From assembly GCF_000444875.1 (NCBI RefSeq), contig NC_021985.1:7646170-7710169 (forward strand): a stretch of 64,000 nucleotides of DNA. The letters are read 5' to 3'. Below are positions 56,417 through 64,000 of this stretch, piece by piece. Under the pieces are notes generated by a model that did not search any database, was not told the origin of the DNA, and worked only from the letters and a program-made list of their open reading frames with translations. The position numbers and the translations under genes were made by a program. Positions within the stretch are counted from its first letter, which is position 1; the number at the start of each line of letters is the position of its first letter. This stretch comes from Streptomyces collinus Tu 365 (GTDB lineage Bacteria > Actinomycetota > Actinomycetes > Streptomycetales > Streptomycetaceae).

Positions 56417-56854
56417 GTGATCTCCGACCAGCGTGCACCCCTGCAGCAGCTGCCTGCGATGACGTACGAGCAGATGTTGGAGAAGGTCCGCTACGAAGGT
56501 GCCTACCCGACTCGGGAGCGGGCCGAGGAAGCAGTCCGCCTGGTCCTGGCGGGACTGGGACGCCAGGTGACGGGCGACGAACGCGTCGACCTGGCCGCCC
56601 GCCTCCCCCTGGAGGCCGCACGCATCTTCACCGCGCAGATCCCCGAGACCGGACCGCTGACCGGCTGGGCCTTCGTCAAGGACCTCGCCGGCCGGGCCGG
56701 CGCCCCTCTGGCCACCACCCGCTGGGACACCGGGTCCGTCCTCACCACCGTCGCCTCGCTGGCCGGCCCCGACCTGCTCACCCGAATCCTGGACAAGCTG
56801 CCCGGCGGCTACGCGCTTCTGTTCGGTCGCGCCGAACTCACCCGGGCCGCCTGA
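56417..56854 (+). CDS. DUF2267 protein
   Basis: The 145-residue product is a DUF2267 domain: E-Q-M-L-E-K-V-R-Y-E-G-A-Y-P-T-R-E-R-A-E-E-A-V near residues 18-40, with a second helical repeat. The family is common in stress-regulated loci of actinobacteria and often sits next to small heat-shock proteins; its function is unknown. GTG 56417 has a distant GAAAGG; ATG 56459 in the same frame lacks any ribosome site. It is about 195 bases after hsp18 and may be separately transcribed. Confidence 0.82.
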   Translation: MISDQRAPLQQLPAMTYEQMLEKVRYEGAYPTRERAEEAVRLVLAGLGRQVTGDERVDLAARLPLEAARIFTAQIPETGPLTGWAFVKDLAGRAGAPLATTRWDTGSVLTTVASLAGPDLLTRILDKLPGGYALLFGRAELTRAA

Positions 56855-57109
56855 CCCGGGTGCCGGGGGAGGAGTGAGCGCCCCTGCTCGCCGAAGATGG
56901 AGGTGCCCGTGAGGCCCCGCTCCCGGTGAGGGGGTGCGGGGCTTCGGCGACACGACAACACCGCTGAGGCGTGCTGCCGTTGATGATGGCTGGGCGCAGG
57001 CTCAAGGTGTCTGCGAAGCTGGTACTCAGGCATTAGGTCGTCCCAAACGGGCAGCCACGACCCCCCGGAGCCGTTAAAGCAGGCGTCCTGGTATGCGCCT
57101 GCCGGGGAA

Positions 57110-58525
57110 TCAACTGCTGACGCCGGCCTGCCATTTGCGCCTGCGTAGCACGTAGTCGCTGAAAAGGTGCCGGCTGCGGTCCAGGAGCTGTCCCACCTCC
57201 GCCTCGCAGCCGCGCACGTCCGCTGACGGATGCCAGCGCTGTACGGACTGTCCGGCCCAGGTGCGCAGCTTCGCGTCCGGGTCGTCCAGCAGGCCGACCG
57301 CCGCGCGTAGCGTCACGATGCCGCCACGCGCGTCGAGCAGCCGGAACGCGCCGACGCGGACGTGCCGCGGCCGCTCGGAGCCGGTGCGCTGCAACAGCCA
57401 GTCGGCGGGCAGCTCCCGCGCCGAGGGCAACAGTGCGACGGCCGTCTCCCGGACCACGGCGGCGGCCGGGTCGTCGAGGAGCGGCCGCAGTTGCTCTACG
57501 ACCACGCAGTCCAGTACCCGCAGCCCTGCCACCGCCCGTGCTCGCACCCCCTCCGCCCGGTGCGCGAGCAGGGGACGCAGCAGTTCGGCGTCCGCGCGGT
57601 TCCCGCACTCGGCCAGCCCGATGACCGCACCGGGCGGCAACGCCGGGTCGTCGGGTGACGAGCACCGTTCGCGGTACCAGGCCGTCGGACCACCCCCGTG
57701 CTGCCGTACGACGTATCGGGCACAGGCGCGCACGAGCGCGGAACGGTCACCGAGGAACGACTCCGCCCGCTTCGGCCACCCGGCCTGCCGCAGTCCGGTG
57801 ACGCCGGCCGACCGGGTACGCGGGTTGCGTGCGGACAGCAGCGCAGGCAGGACGTCCTCGTACGCACCTTCATGTCCGAGCGCCGCGAGCGCCGCTGTGG
57901 CACAAAGGTCCTGGACCACGCTGTCCGCGTCCCGGGCAGCCGCACGGGCGAGTTCGACGGGGCTCAGCAGCCCGCCTTCGAGGGCCAGCCGATAGGCGAA
58001 GCGCCGGACGATCCGGTCGGGATCACCGAAGAGGACAGCGAGCTGCTCGAGGGACGCCTGACGCAGGACCCGCTCGAGCACACCGACGCCGAAGGCACCT
58101 CTGTCGCGACGGCCCAGACGGAGGATGAACGGAGCGAGGCCGACGGCGGAGTCGACACCCAGAGCCTCGTCCAGCGACTTCCGGGCCCGCTCGCGCACGG
58201 GCTCGGCCCAGTCGGCACAACGGATCACGACCAGCGGCAGCAGACCGGGGCAGCGAGCGGACTCCCGCAACGCCTCCTTACGGATACGCCCGTCGCGGTG
58301 ACAGAGGGCGAGCGCGAGCCGTGACTCGCCGAGCCGGCTCAGATCGGCAGGCAGGGGAGCGGAGTGCTCCCAGTCCGGCAGCGACTGCGGGTGGTACCAG
58401 GCCACCTTGCGCACTCCCGCGTCCAGCGCCAGCCAGTCATCGGGGTCGGCGACATCAAGCGTGCTGTGCAGCGGCGCGTCCCGCGCCAGCCGTATCGCCG
58501 CCGCTGCCCCGTCGTTCCCCAGCAT
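57110..58525 (-). CDS. HEAT-repeat-like protein
   Basis: The 471-residue protein consists of repeated pairs of helices of about 30-35 residues, with recurring P-L-L-A-H-R-A-E-G-V-R-A-R-A-V-A-G-L and L-L-D-D-P-A-A-A-V-V-R-E-T-A-V-A-L-type units from about residue 85 to 450. This solenoid resembles HEAT/PBS-lyase repeats and serves protein-protein binding. There is no catalytic motif, signal peptide or membrane helix. ATG 58525 has GGAAGGGGCGGG upstream. Partner proteins are unknown, and neighbours do not form an obvious pathway. Confidence 0.82.
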   Translation of the reverse strand: MLGNDGAAAAIRLARDAPLHSTLDVADPDDWLALDAGVRKVAWYHPQSLPDWEHSAPLPADLSRLGESRLALALCHRDGRIRKEALRESARCPGLLPLVVIRCADWAEPVRERARKSLDEALGVDSAVGLAPFILRLGRRDRGAFGVGVLERVLRQASLEQLAVLFGDPDRIVRRFAYRLALEGGLLSPVELARAAARDADSVVQDLCATAALAALGHEGAYEDVLPALLSARNPRTRSAGVTGLRQAGWPKRAESFLGDRSALVRACARYVVRQHGGGPTAWYRERCSSPDDPALPPGAVIGLAECGNRADAELLRPLLAHRAEGVRARAVAGLRVLDCVVVEQLRPLLDDPAAAVVRETAVALLPSARELPADWLLQRTGSERPRHVRVGAFRLLDARGGIVTLRAAVGLLDDPDAKLRTWAGQSVQRWHPSADVRGCEAEVGQLLDRSRHLFSDYVLRRRKWQAGVSS

Positions 58526-58656
58526 TCCCGCCCCTTCCGGCCGCCGTACTGGGCGATCGTAGAGTGCCGGGTTCGTGCGGGGCGCGCGTAAATGGCCCTT
58601 GATCGAAGGGGGCAGGGGAGAGCCGGAAGGTCTCGTGGCCGTCCGGTGTGCCCTGC

Positions 58657-59061
58657 TCAATCCTCTTCGCGCGCGACCCTCCGGCCCTCAGGCTCCCGCT
58701 CCTCACCGCGCGACTGGTCGAGGGCGCTGGAGACGGTGTCCGCGGCGCCGGAAGAGGGCTGGGAGGCGCGGGGCAGGGCTGCCGTGGACCTGTCCTGGGC
58801 ACTGGAGTCGGGGGATTCGGTGAGTTCCGCCGGTTCGCGGGGGCCGGCTTCGAGGTCGAGGCGGTTGCAGTGTTCGGCGAACCGGAGGTAGGTGTCGACG
58901 CCGGCGATCACGACCCGCGTGTCGATCTTGAGGATTTCGATGCCGACCAGGGAGACGCGTGCGAAGGCGTCGATGACCAGTCCGCGGTCGACGACGAGTT
59001 CCAGCACGTCGTACAGGCCGCTGGAACCGCTCCCGCCGCCCTGCTGTGTCGCTATGGACAT
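58657..59061 (-). CDS. Orphan gas-vesicle structural protein (GvpA/GvpJ type)
   Basis: The first 70 of 134 residues match the gas-vesicle GvpA/GvpJ domain: L-Y-D-V-L-E-L-V-V-D-R-G-L-V-I-D-A-F-A-R-V-S-L-V-G-I-E-I-L (split about 18-46) and a following V-V-I-A-G-V-D-T-Y-L-R-F-A-E. The rest is a Ser/Arg/Glu-rich tail, longer than in GvpA and typical of GvpJ/GvpM-type minor proteins. No other gvp gene (gvpF, gvpL, gvpN, gvpK) lies nearby, so alone it cannot make a vesicle; it may serve another gvp cluster or a different role. ATG 59061 has AAGGGG upstream. Confidence 0.85.
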   Translation of the reverse strand: MSIATQQGGGSGSSGLYDVLELVVDRGLVIDAFARVSLVGIEILKIDTRVVIAGVDTYLRFAEHCNRLDLEAGPREPAELTESPDSSAQDRSTAALPRASQPSSGAADTVSSALDQSRGEEREPEGRRVAREED

Positions 59062-59312
59062 CGCGACCAACCCCTTGCTTGTCCGCTCCTGCGCACCGCC
59101 ATGGCCGTCGAGCCCGGCCGGCACCAGCGCGCAGCCGTGCAGTCCCTCGCCCCCGGCGAGGCTTCCCCGGGGCGGGTAGCCCCCACGACCTGCCGCGAAA
59201 CGCCCCTGAGGCGGGTCGGAGGGTCGGCGGGTCGGCGGGCTTCCGGGCCTTTGCCGGTGCTTTGCCTGCCCTGCAGGGGCATGTGCCTGTGCCTGGGCCT
59301 GGGCGTGTCTCG

Positions 59313-59690
59313 TCAGTCGTCGAGTGCTTGGGGGAGGGTGGCGTGACAGTCGATGACGGTGTCGATGCCGACGATGGTCAGGGTGCGTTGGACGGTGTGG
59401 GTGGGGCGGGCGAGGCGGAGCCGGCCACCGGTGTCGGTGAGGGCGCGGTGGGCGGCGATGAGGATGTTGATGCCGCTGGAGTCCATGAAGGTGACCTGGT
59501 GGAGGTCGACCACGACGCGGGAGCCGGGTGTGGTGATGGCGTCCAGGGCGTGGCGGAGGGTCTCGCCGGTGTGGTGGTCGATTTCCCCGGTGGGGGTCAG
59601 GACGTGGGTGCCGTCGATGGTGTGGGCCGCGACGGTGAGCCGGTCCGGCGGTGTGCTGGTGTGGGGGTCCGCCACTTCTTCCTCGGTCAT
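59313..59690 (-). CDS. STAS-domain anti-sigma factor antagonist
   Basis: A 125-residue SpoIIAA/RsbV-class protein. G-E-I-D-H-H-T-G-E-T-L (about 37-47) and the phosphorylation loop V-T-F-M-D-S-S-G-I-N (about 69-78) are intact. In its dephosphorylated form it would bind and block an anti-sigma kinase, freeing a sigma factor. ATG 59690 is the most likely start, although the ribosome site is not clear; an upstream start is possible. It is divergent from the HATPase kinase gene 160 bases away, its natural partner, and shows strong sequence symmetry with the STAS protein at 62.1 kb. Confidence 0.88.
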   Translation of the reverse strand: MTEEEVADPHTSTPPDRLTVAAHTIDGTHVLTPTGEIDHHTGETLRHALDAITTPGSRVVVDLHQVTFMDSSGINILIAAHRALTDTGGRLRLARPTHTVQRTLTIVGIDTVIDCHATLPQALDD

Positions 59691-59849
59691 GTGGGTGATA
59701 CTGGCACGGCGTGTTCGTCGCCTGGAATCGTTGCCCCGCATATGCCAGGTGATGCGTGGATGAGATGAAGGCGACAGCGGGGTGTCAGGCGTCACCCTGC
59801 TTGGTGCGGGTATACGCGTCGGGTGATTGGGGTAGCGAAGGCGGCCGCG

Positions 59850-60329
59850 ATGGAGTCAGTGCCCGTGGGGGAGGACGGCACCACGCCGGGTGAGCGGGTG
59901 ATCCAGGCGACGGTGGCGTTGGACGGGGACGGGTCGGTGATCGCCCAGGCGCGTCATCGGGCGGCTGATTTCCTGGCGCGGGTGCAGTCGGTGCACGGGT
60001 TGCCGGTCTCGCAGCGGGCGATGGATCTGACCCAGTTGGTGGTCAGTGAGCTGGTCACCAATGCGCGTAAGTATGCTCCGGGGCCGGTTCTGCTGGATCT
60101 GAGGATCGTCGGGGACGCGGTGGAGGTCGTGGTGTGGGACTCCGATCCGGTGCTGCCGGTGGCCCGGGCCGCGGACGCCGGCCGGGTGGGGCAGCACGGT
60201 CTGGAGATCGTGATGGCGGTCGCGCAGGGTTTCGAGGCGCAGCGCGAGCCGGTGGGCAAGCGCATCACGGCCCGTATCGCCCTGGCCGACGATCCCGGCG
60301 GCGCCGTCACCGGACTCACCCCCCAGTAG
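59850..60329 (+). CDS. RsbW-type anti-sigma kinase (HATPase)
   Basis: The 159-residue product is a single HATPase domain of the SpoIIAB/RsbW class. The N-box is L-V-V-S-E-L-V-T-N-A-R-K-Y-A-P-G (about 61-76), followed by V-W-D-S-D-P (G1-like) and G-Q-H-G-L-E-I-V-M-A (G2, about 116-125). It should bind a sigma factor and phosphorylate STAS antagonists. ATG 59850 has GAAGGCGG upstream; GTG 59823 is an alternative. The divergent STAS gene at 59313 is its probable antagonist. No sigma factor gene is in the window. Confidence 0.88.
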   Translation: MESVPVGEDGTTPGERVIQATVALDGDGSVIAQARHRAADFLARVQSVHGLPVSQRAMDLTQLVVSELVTNARKYAPGPVLLDLRIVGDAVEVVVWDSDPVLPVARAADAGRVGQHGLEIVMAVAQGFEAQREPVGKRITARIALADDPGGAVTGLTPQ

Positions 60330-60425
60330 CCACGAGGGTCACGGTCGCATCGAAGTGACCTTTTCCACACCTCAGGCAACCGTGTAGTCAGGTTGTATTC
60401 AGGCCGTCCGAGCCAACCTCGTCGC

Positions 60426-61700
60426 ATGACAACGACAAGCGAAGCTCGGACAAGCCGCAGCGGGCGGCTGATGCTGAACAAGGTTCCCGAGGTCACCATC
60501 TGGTTCTGGGTGATCAAGATCCTGTGCACGACCGTCGGCGAGAGCTTCGCCGACTGGATCAACATGAAGCTCGGCGTCGGCCTCATGAACACCGCCTGGA
60601 TCTTCACCGCGGTGTTCGTGGTGGTCCTGGGCGTCCAGCTGCGGCTCAAGCGGTACGTCCCCTTCCCGTACTGGCTGACCGTGGTCGTCGTCAGTGTCAC
60701 GGGCACGCTGTACACCGACATCCTCACCGACCAGCTCAACGTACCGCTGTGGATCAGCTCCGCCGTGTTCTCGGTCCTGCTCGCCGTCGTCTTCGGCGTG
60801 TGGTGGCTGCGCGAGCGCACCCTCTCGATCCACTCCGTCACGACGCTGCCGCGTGAGTCGTTCTACTGGCTCGCCGTACTCGTCACCTTCGCGCTCGGCA
60901 CCGCGACCGGCGACTGGACCCTCGAGCTCACCGGCTGGAGCCCCGGAGTCTCCGTCCTGCTGCCGCTCGGCCTCATCGCGGCGATCACGCTGCTGTGGAA
61001 GTTCGGTGCCAACCCGGTGCTCTCCTTCTGGCTCGCCTACATCCTGACCCGCCCGCTGGGTGCCAACATCGGCGACTGGCTCGCCTCCCCGAAGGTCGCT
61101 CAGCCGGGCGAGCCGACCGGTCTCGCGCTGGGTACCTTCACCACCAGCCTGATCTTCCTCGGCCTGATCCTGGCGACTGTCATCTACCTGACGGTGACGC
61201 GCTCCGACGTGACCGAGACGTACGACGCTGCGCACACTCCGCAAATCACCGCGAACCCGCGCAGGGAGCACATCGCGCTTGCGGGCTTCGGCCTCCTCGC
61301 CGTCTTCACCGGAAGTCTGTTGGTCTGGGCGCACAGCCAGCCGCACGTCGGCCCGGCGCCGGAGGAGGACGCCACCTCCACCGTCCACCTCGCCCCCGGC
61401 CAGGCCGTGAAGAAGTTCCCGTCCACGAAGGTCGACGCACTGAAGGCACTCGCGTCGACCTCGCTCAAGGACGCCCAGTCGGGGAACGCGAAGGGCGCCC
61501 ACGCCGCTGCCCAGTCGCTGCGGGACCTCTGGGATGCCGACCAGCCTTCGCTGCAGCCGCTGGACAACACCGGCTGGACGTTCATCGACGCGCAGATGGA
61601 CCAGGTCCTGAAGACCTTCGGCATTGACCACTCGAACCCGCCGATGTCACCGGCCCAGCAGGAGACCGCACTCAAAACTCTCCTCACGGACATGCGCTGA
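60426..61700 (+). CDS. DUF347 (COG4705) membrane protein
   Basis: The 424-residue product has about eleven membrane helices arranged as repeats of the DUF347 unit. The first unit begins N-K-V-P-E-V-T-I-W-F-W-V-I-K-I-L (about 18-33), with T-V-G-E-S-F-A-D-W; related units recur with T-A-T-G-D-W and G-A-N-I-G-D-W. The family contains membrane proteins of unknown transport activity. The last 110 residues form a soluble tail with an Ala/Lys/Gln-rich helical part. ATG 60426 is the start. Confidence 0.85.
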   Translation: MTTTSEARTSRSGRLMLNKVPEVTIWFWVIKILCTTVGESFADWINMKLGVGLMNTAWIFTAVFVVVLGVQLRLKRYVPFPYWLTVVVVSVTGTLYTDILTDQLNVPLWISSAVFSVLLAVVFGVWWLRERTLSIHSVTTLPRESFYWLAVLVTFALGTATGDWTLELTGWSPGVSVLLPLGLIAAITLLWKFGANPVLSFWLAYILTRPLGANIGDWLASPKVAQPGEPTGLALGTFTTSLIFLGLILATVIYLTVTRSDVTETYDAAHTPQITANPRREHIALAGFGLLAVFTGSLLVWAHSQPHVGPAPEEDATSTVHLAPGQAVKKFPSTKVDALKALASTSLKDAQSGNAKGAHAAAQSLRDLWDADQPSLQPLDNTGWTFIDAQMDQVLKTFGIDHSNPPMSPAQQETALKTLLTDMR

Positions 61701-62058
61701 CGAACCTGAGGTCAGCCGCCCTCTCGACCTGTGACCGACCTTGTGCTCCGCGCCGGTACGCAAAGCCCACCGGGTCAATTCGCCGTGCGGTCGCCGCTGT
61801 CCGGCGGCTGCCAGACGAGGACCGGAGTCAGCGCATCGAGCGTGGTGGCGCATCACCGCGTCCTCGTCGGCGGCCGCCAGCAAGCAAGTCTTCTCGCCCT
61901 GATCCACACCTGCACGGCGCGGTGAGGATCCGCTTTCGCGAAGGGCCTGGGGCCGGCGGCCCTCGGTTGCCCGCCGGCAATCCGCAACCCACGTGGATGA
62001 ACATCACCGGACGGGGTAACTGGGCTGCTGTCCTGTAAAGCCCGTCCGAGGAGAACTT
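61701..62058. other. 358-base gap, no gene seen
   Basis: Frames on both strands lack ribosome sites and known motifs. A GGGGTAAC element at about 62014-62021 lies upstream of the STAS gene and is vaguely like a SigB-type -10 box (GGGTA), but no matching -35 box is at the right distance. Confidence 0.45.
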
Positions 62059-62466
62059 GTGAGCGAACCAGCAGGTCTGGGTGTCGAGGTGGCCGTGATC
62101 GGCTCCGACGCCGCGATCATCACCGTCTGCGGAGAGCTCGACGCCGACACCGGCCTCGTCCTTCAGCACCAGTTGGCAGGCCAGGTGGTGCATGGACGAC
62201 GTCATCTGGTGCTGGACCTGGCGGGTGTGCCGTTCATGGACTCGTCCGGGCTGCGTGTCATCATCCGGACCATCAATGAGATGCGTAACGTCGACGGATC
62301 CGTGTCCCTGGCCGCGCCCACCGAGGTGGTGCGACGTGTGCTCGATCTGACCGGGGTCGGTATGAGCTGCCGGATATTCGACACCGTGGACGCTGCGTGT
62401 GAATCCCTCCTGGGCCGGGAGGACGAGGCGCCGGATCGGTCCGTGCGCGACACGGCGGCTCGATAG
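62059..62466 (+). CDS. STAS-domain anti-sigma factor antagonist
   Basis: The 135-residue protein is a third SpoIIAA-class antagonist. C-G-E-L-D-A-D-T-G (about 24-32) and the loop V-P-F-M-D-S-S-G-L-R (about 56-65) are intact. The C-terminal 20 residues form an acidic and basic tail. GTG 62059 follows GAGGAGA at 5 bases, a good site. It lies 1.7 kb from the HATPase kinase and shares its strand; whether both antagonists use one kinase is unknown. Confidence 0.9.
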   Translation: MSEPAGLGVEVAVIGSDAAIITVCGELDADTGLVLQHQLAGQVVHGRRHLVLDLAGVPFMDSSGLRVIIRTINEMRNVDGSVSLAAPTEVVRRVLDLTGVGMSCRIFDTVDAACESLLGREDEAPDRSVRDTAAR

Positions 62467-62476
62467 GGCATCCACG

Positions 62477-62526
62477 GCACGACCGCCCCGGCGCACCGGC
62501 TGCACGACCGCCCCGGCGCACCGGCT
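62477..62526. repeat. Tandem 25-base direct repeat
   Basis: Two identical 25-base units, beginning GCACGACCGCCCCGGCGCAC, abut at 62501/62502 in a 334-base gap without genes (62467-62800). Imperfect copies of shorter parts continue to about 62600. Confidence 0.75.
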
Positions 62527-62800
62527 GCACGGGCTCGCCGTACGGGCTGTACCCGCTCGGCGTACCGGTCGGCGCGCAACCGGCGTACCGGACCAGTGGC
62601 GGCCGCCGATCGGCGGAAAGCGGGTCAGCCTCGGCGGCCCGGAAGCATGGCCGGTGCCTGGGACCGATGTGCGACGAAGCCGCCGTAGGCCTCGTCGCGC
62701 TCGGCCCAGCGGTGGCGGAGGGCCCCCTCAGACGCATCCGTGCCGGGAACCCGCGGCGAAGGGCGAGTGTACGCATTGTGCTCTGTGAAGAGAGGCCTCC

Positions 62801-63286
62801 ATGCCGTCACACGAGACCATGCCGACGGAGTCGGTGTGGGACTACCCGCGTCCGCCTGCTCTGCGCCGCGACCCGCGGCGGATCGTCGTCGAGTGCGCAG
62901 GCGAGGTTCTCGCCGACACGACCGGCGCCTGGAAGATCATGGAGACCAGCCACCCGCCGGTGTTCTACGTGCCCCCTGCGGACATCCGAAGTGACCTCCT
63001 GCGGCCCGCCTCCCACCGCACCTGGTGCGAGTGGAAGGGCGTGGCCGACTACTGGGACGTCCTGGTGGGACCCGACATCCGTGCCCTCGCCGCGTGGAGC
63101 TACCCCGACCCGCGGCCGCCCTACGAGGAACTCGCGGACCACTTCGCCTTCTACGCCGGGAGAGTCGACCGCTGCACCGTCGACGGCTACCCGGTGCAGC
63201 CACAGGAAGGCGACTTCTACGGAGGCTGGATCACTCCCGAGGTCCGGGGCCCCTTCAAGGGAGGAGCCCGAACCCACGGCTGGTGA
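62801..63286 (+). CDS. DUF427 protein
   Basis: The 161-residue product is a DUF427 domain: V-V-E-C-A-G-E-V-L-A-D-T-T (about 29-41), E-T-S-H-P-P-V-F-Y-V-P (about 48-58), then W-C-E-W-K-G-V-A-D-Y-W-D (about 74-85) and an A-W-S-Y-P-D-P segment. The compact beta fold is found across actinobacteria, and its role is unknown. ATG 62801 follows GAGAGG at 6 bases. No clear operon partner is visible. Confidence 0.87.
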   Translation: MPSHETMPTESVWDYPRPPALRRDPRRIVVECAGEVLADTTGAWKIMETSHPPVFYVPPADIRSDLLRPASHRTWCEWKGVADYWDVLVGPDIRALAAWSYPDPRPPYEELADHFAFYAGRVDRCTVDGYPVQPQEGDFYGGWITPEVRGPFKGGARTHGW

Positions 63287-63393
63287 CCGGACCAGCACCG
63301 CCGCCGGGGGAGGAGGCGGCGGGTCGGCCCCAGCAGTGAAGCGCGCCGAGCCCGCCTCAACAGGCCGATGGGCGGTAGTCGGCCCCCGTACCG

Positions 63394-63867
63394 TCAGGCA
63401 GCCAGCCGGTCCAGTTCGCCACCGATCGCATCACGCAGCCCGTCGTGCTGCGGGCCGAGCCTGAACCGCTCGTCACTCCACCGGTCACCCGGATACAGCC
63501 ACACCGGCTTGTGCACCACCTCGGCCGGCTCCCATTCGAACCGCGGCCAGATGTGGGCGTGCAGGAACGGATCCGTGTTGCCGAGGATCTCCAGGTTGAC
63601 CCGGCGGAATCCGGGGTCCAGCCGTCGGCAGGCCCGCTCGACCGCTTCTCCGAGACGGTCCATGTCGGCCAGGAACGACAACCGCCTGGCCCTGGGCAGG
63701 TCGGACAGCCGCTGAACATCCGGCTCGTCCGCGAGGAGAAGCGAGTAGCCGGGCAGGAACTGGACGTCGCCGATCACTGCGAAGCCGGCATCGAGTCGCC
63801 GCAACACGGTCGGATTCTCGCCCCGCAGAGCAGCCCCGATCCGGTCCTTCCGCCAGTCACTGATCAT
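63394..63867 (-). CDS. HIT-like hydrolase
   Basis: The 157-residue protein fits the HIT (histidine triad) group. The motif is H-A-H-I-W-P-R (about 115-121), a variant H-x-H-x of the usual H-x-H-x-H, preceded by the L-E-I-L-G-N-T strand. N-terminal D-W-R-K-D-R-I-G-A-A-L and G-Y-S-L-L-L-A-D-E-P-D-V match annotated diadenosine-tetraphosphate hydrolase-like proteins of actinobacteria. With the third His replaced by Trp-Pro, hydrolase activity is uncertain. ATG 63867 is the start. Confidence 0.75.
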   Translation of the reverse strand: MISDWRKDRIGAALRGENPTVLRRLDAGFAVIGDVQFLPGYSLLLADEPDVQRLSDLPRARRLSFLADMDRLGEAVERACRRLDPGFRRVNLEILGNTDPFLHAHIWPRFEWEPAEVVHKPVWLYPGDRWSDERFRLGPQHDGLRDAIGGELDRLAA

Positions 63868-63899
63868 GGCCTGAGGCTATGCGCACATGGCGCCCGGTG

Positions 63900-64000
63900 A
63901 TGAACGGTGATGAGTGGTTCAAGGGCGGCAAATCGGCCGAGGCGTTCCACACGGCCCGCGCGACATCGCCGGAGAGATCGGGAGCCGAACTGCTGCGCAC
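63900..64000 (+). CDS. Possible partial gene at the right edge
   Basis: ATG 63900 opens a frame of at least 33 codons that runs off the window. It encodes N-G-D-E-W-F-K-G-G-K-S-A-E-A-F and has a mixed third-position pattern. With no visible domain and no more sequence, I cannot say whether it is real. Confidence 0.3.
   Translation, partial: MNGDEWFKGGKSAEAFHTARATSPERSGAELLR

Noticed and set aside
62477..62526. CRISPR array
   Set aside because: The two repeat units abut with no spacer, and no cas genes are in the window.

Overview
The window is GC-rich actinobacterial DNA and reads as Streptomyces: codon third positions are strongly G/C, GTG starts are common, 4-bp ATGA/GTGA gene overlaps are frequent, TANNNT -10 boxes sit just upstream of leaderless starts, and a RheA/Hsp18 heat-shock module is present. 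I see no tRNA, rRNA, CRISPR array, intact insertion sequence or prophage. Three or four short gene remnants (serine hydrolase, tectonin-like repeat, TspO, possibly an FAD monooxygenase) show ongoing gene decay, as expected of accessory or chromosome-arm DNA.

Layout. 1-8 kb: cupin and DoxX genes, then htpG, a RheA-like repressor with two operators, a PAS-GAF-PP2C phosphatase, a small secreted protein and a Rieske/DUF2231 membrane protein. 8-15.5 kb: STAS protein, serine hydrolase remnant, DUF3618/holin-like pair, a serine beta-lactamase-family enzyme behind a palindromic operator candidate, a membrane protein divergent from a TetR regulator with paired operators, an Ala-rich protein and a membrane-anchored Mrr-like nuclease. 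15.5-24 kb: a five-gene, fully translationally coupled operon (CapK-like ligase, MFS exporter, GNAT, LuxE-like acyl-protein synthetase, LuxC-like reductase fused to a second CapK-like domain); this is the strongest candidate for an undescribed pathway. 24-39 kb: MFS transporters, flavodoxin-family protein, acetyltransferases, a second PP2C phosphatase, an MBL hydrolase, a NarL-type two-component pair, a GPP34 protein and two secreted esterases. 39-46.6 kb: a poly-gamma-glutamate-type polymer locus (HAMP membrane protein, PgsB/CapB, PgsC/CapC, Tat-exported NlpC/P60 hydrolase, polytopic glycosyltransferase). 46.6-54.2 kb: small unknown proteins, an FMN glutamate-synthase-like protein paired with a PoxB-type enzyme, a GlxA-type regulator with an isochorismatase, and a VOC protein. 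54-64 kb: stress genes including hsp18 with two RheA operators, DUF2267, a HEAT-repeat protein, an orphan gas-vesicle protein, an anti-sigma kinase/antagonist pair, a DUF347 membrane protein, DUF427 and a HIT-like protein.

How the genes may work together. Three STAS antagonists (8.6, 59.3, 62.1 kb), one HATPase anti-sigma kinase (59.9 kb) and two PP2C phosphatases (4.1, 27.6 kb) provide every class of part for partner-switching control of a stress sigma factor, although no sigma gene is in the window. RheA-type operators tie the repressor gene at 3.2 kb to hsp18 52 kb away. The 16-24 kb operon should activate an acyl or aryl acid, reduce it to an aldehyde, acylate or modify it and export the product; the substrate cannot be read from sequence. 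The PGA-type locus should make, trim and export an anionic surface polymer.
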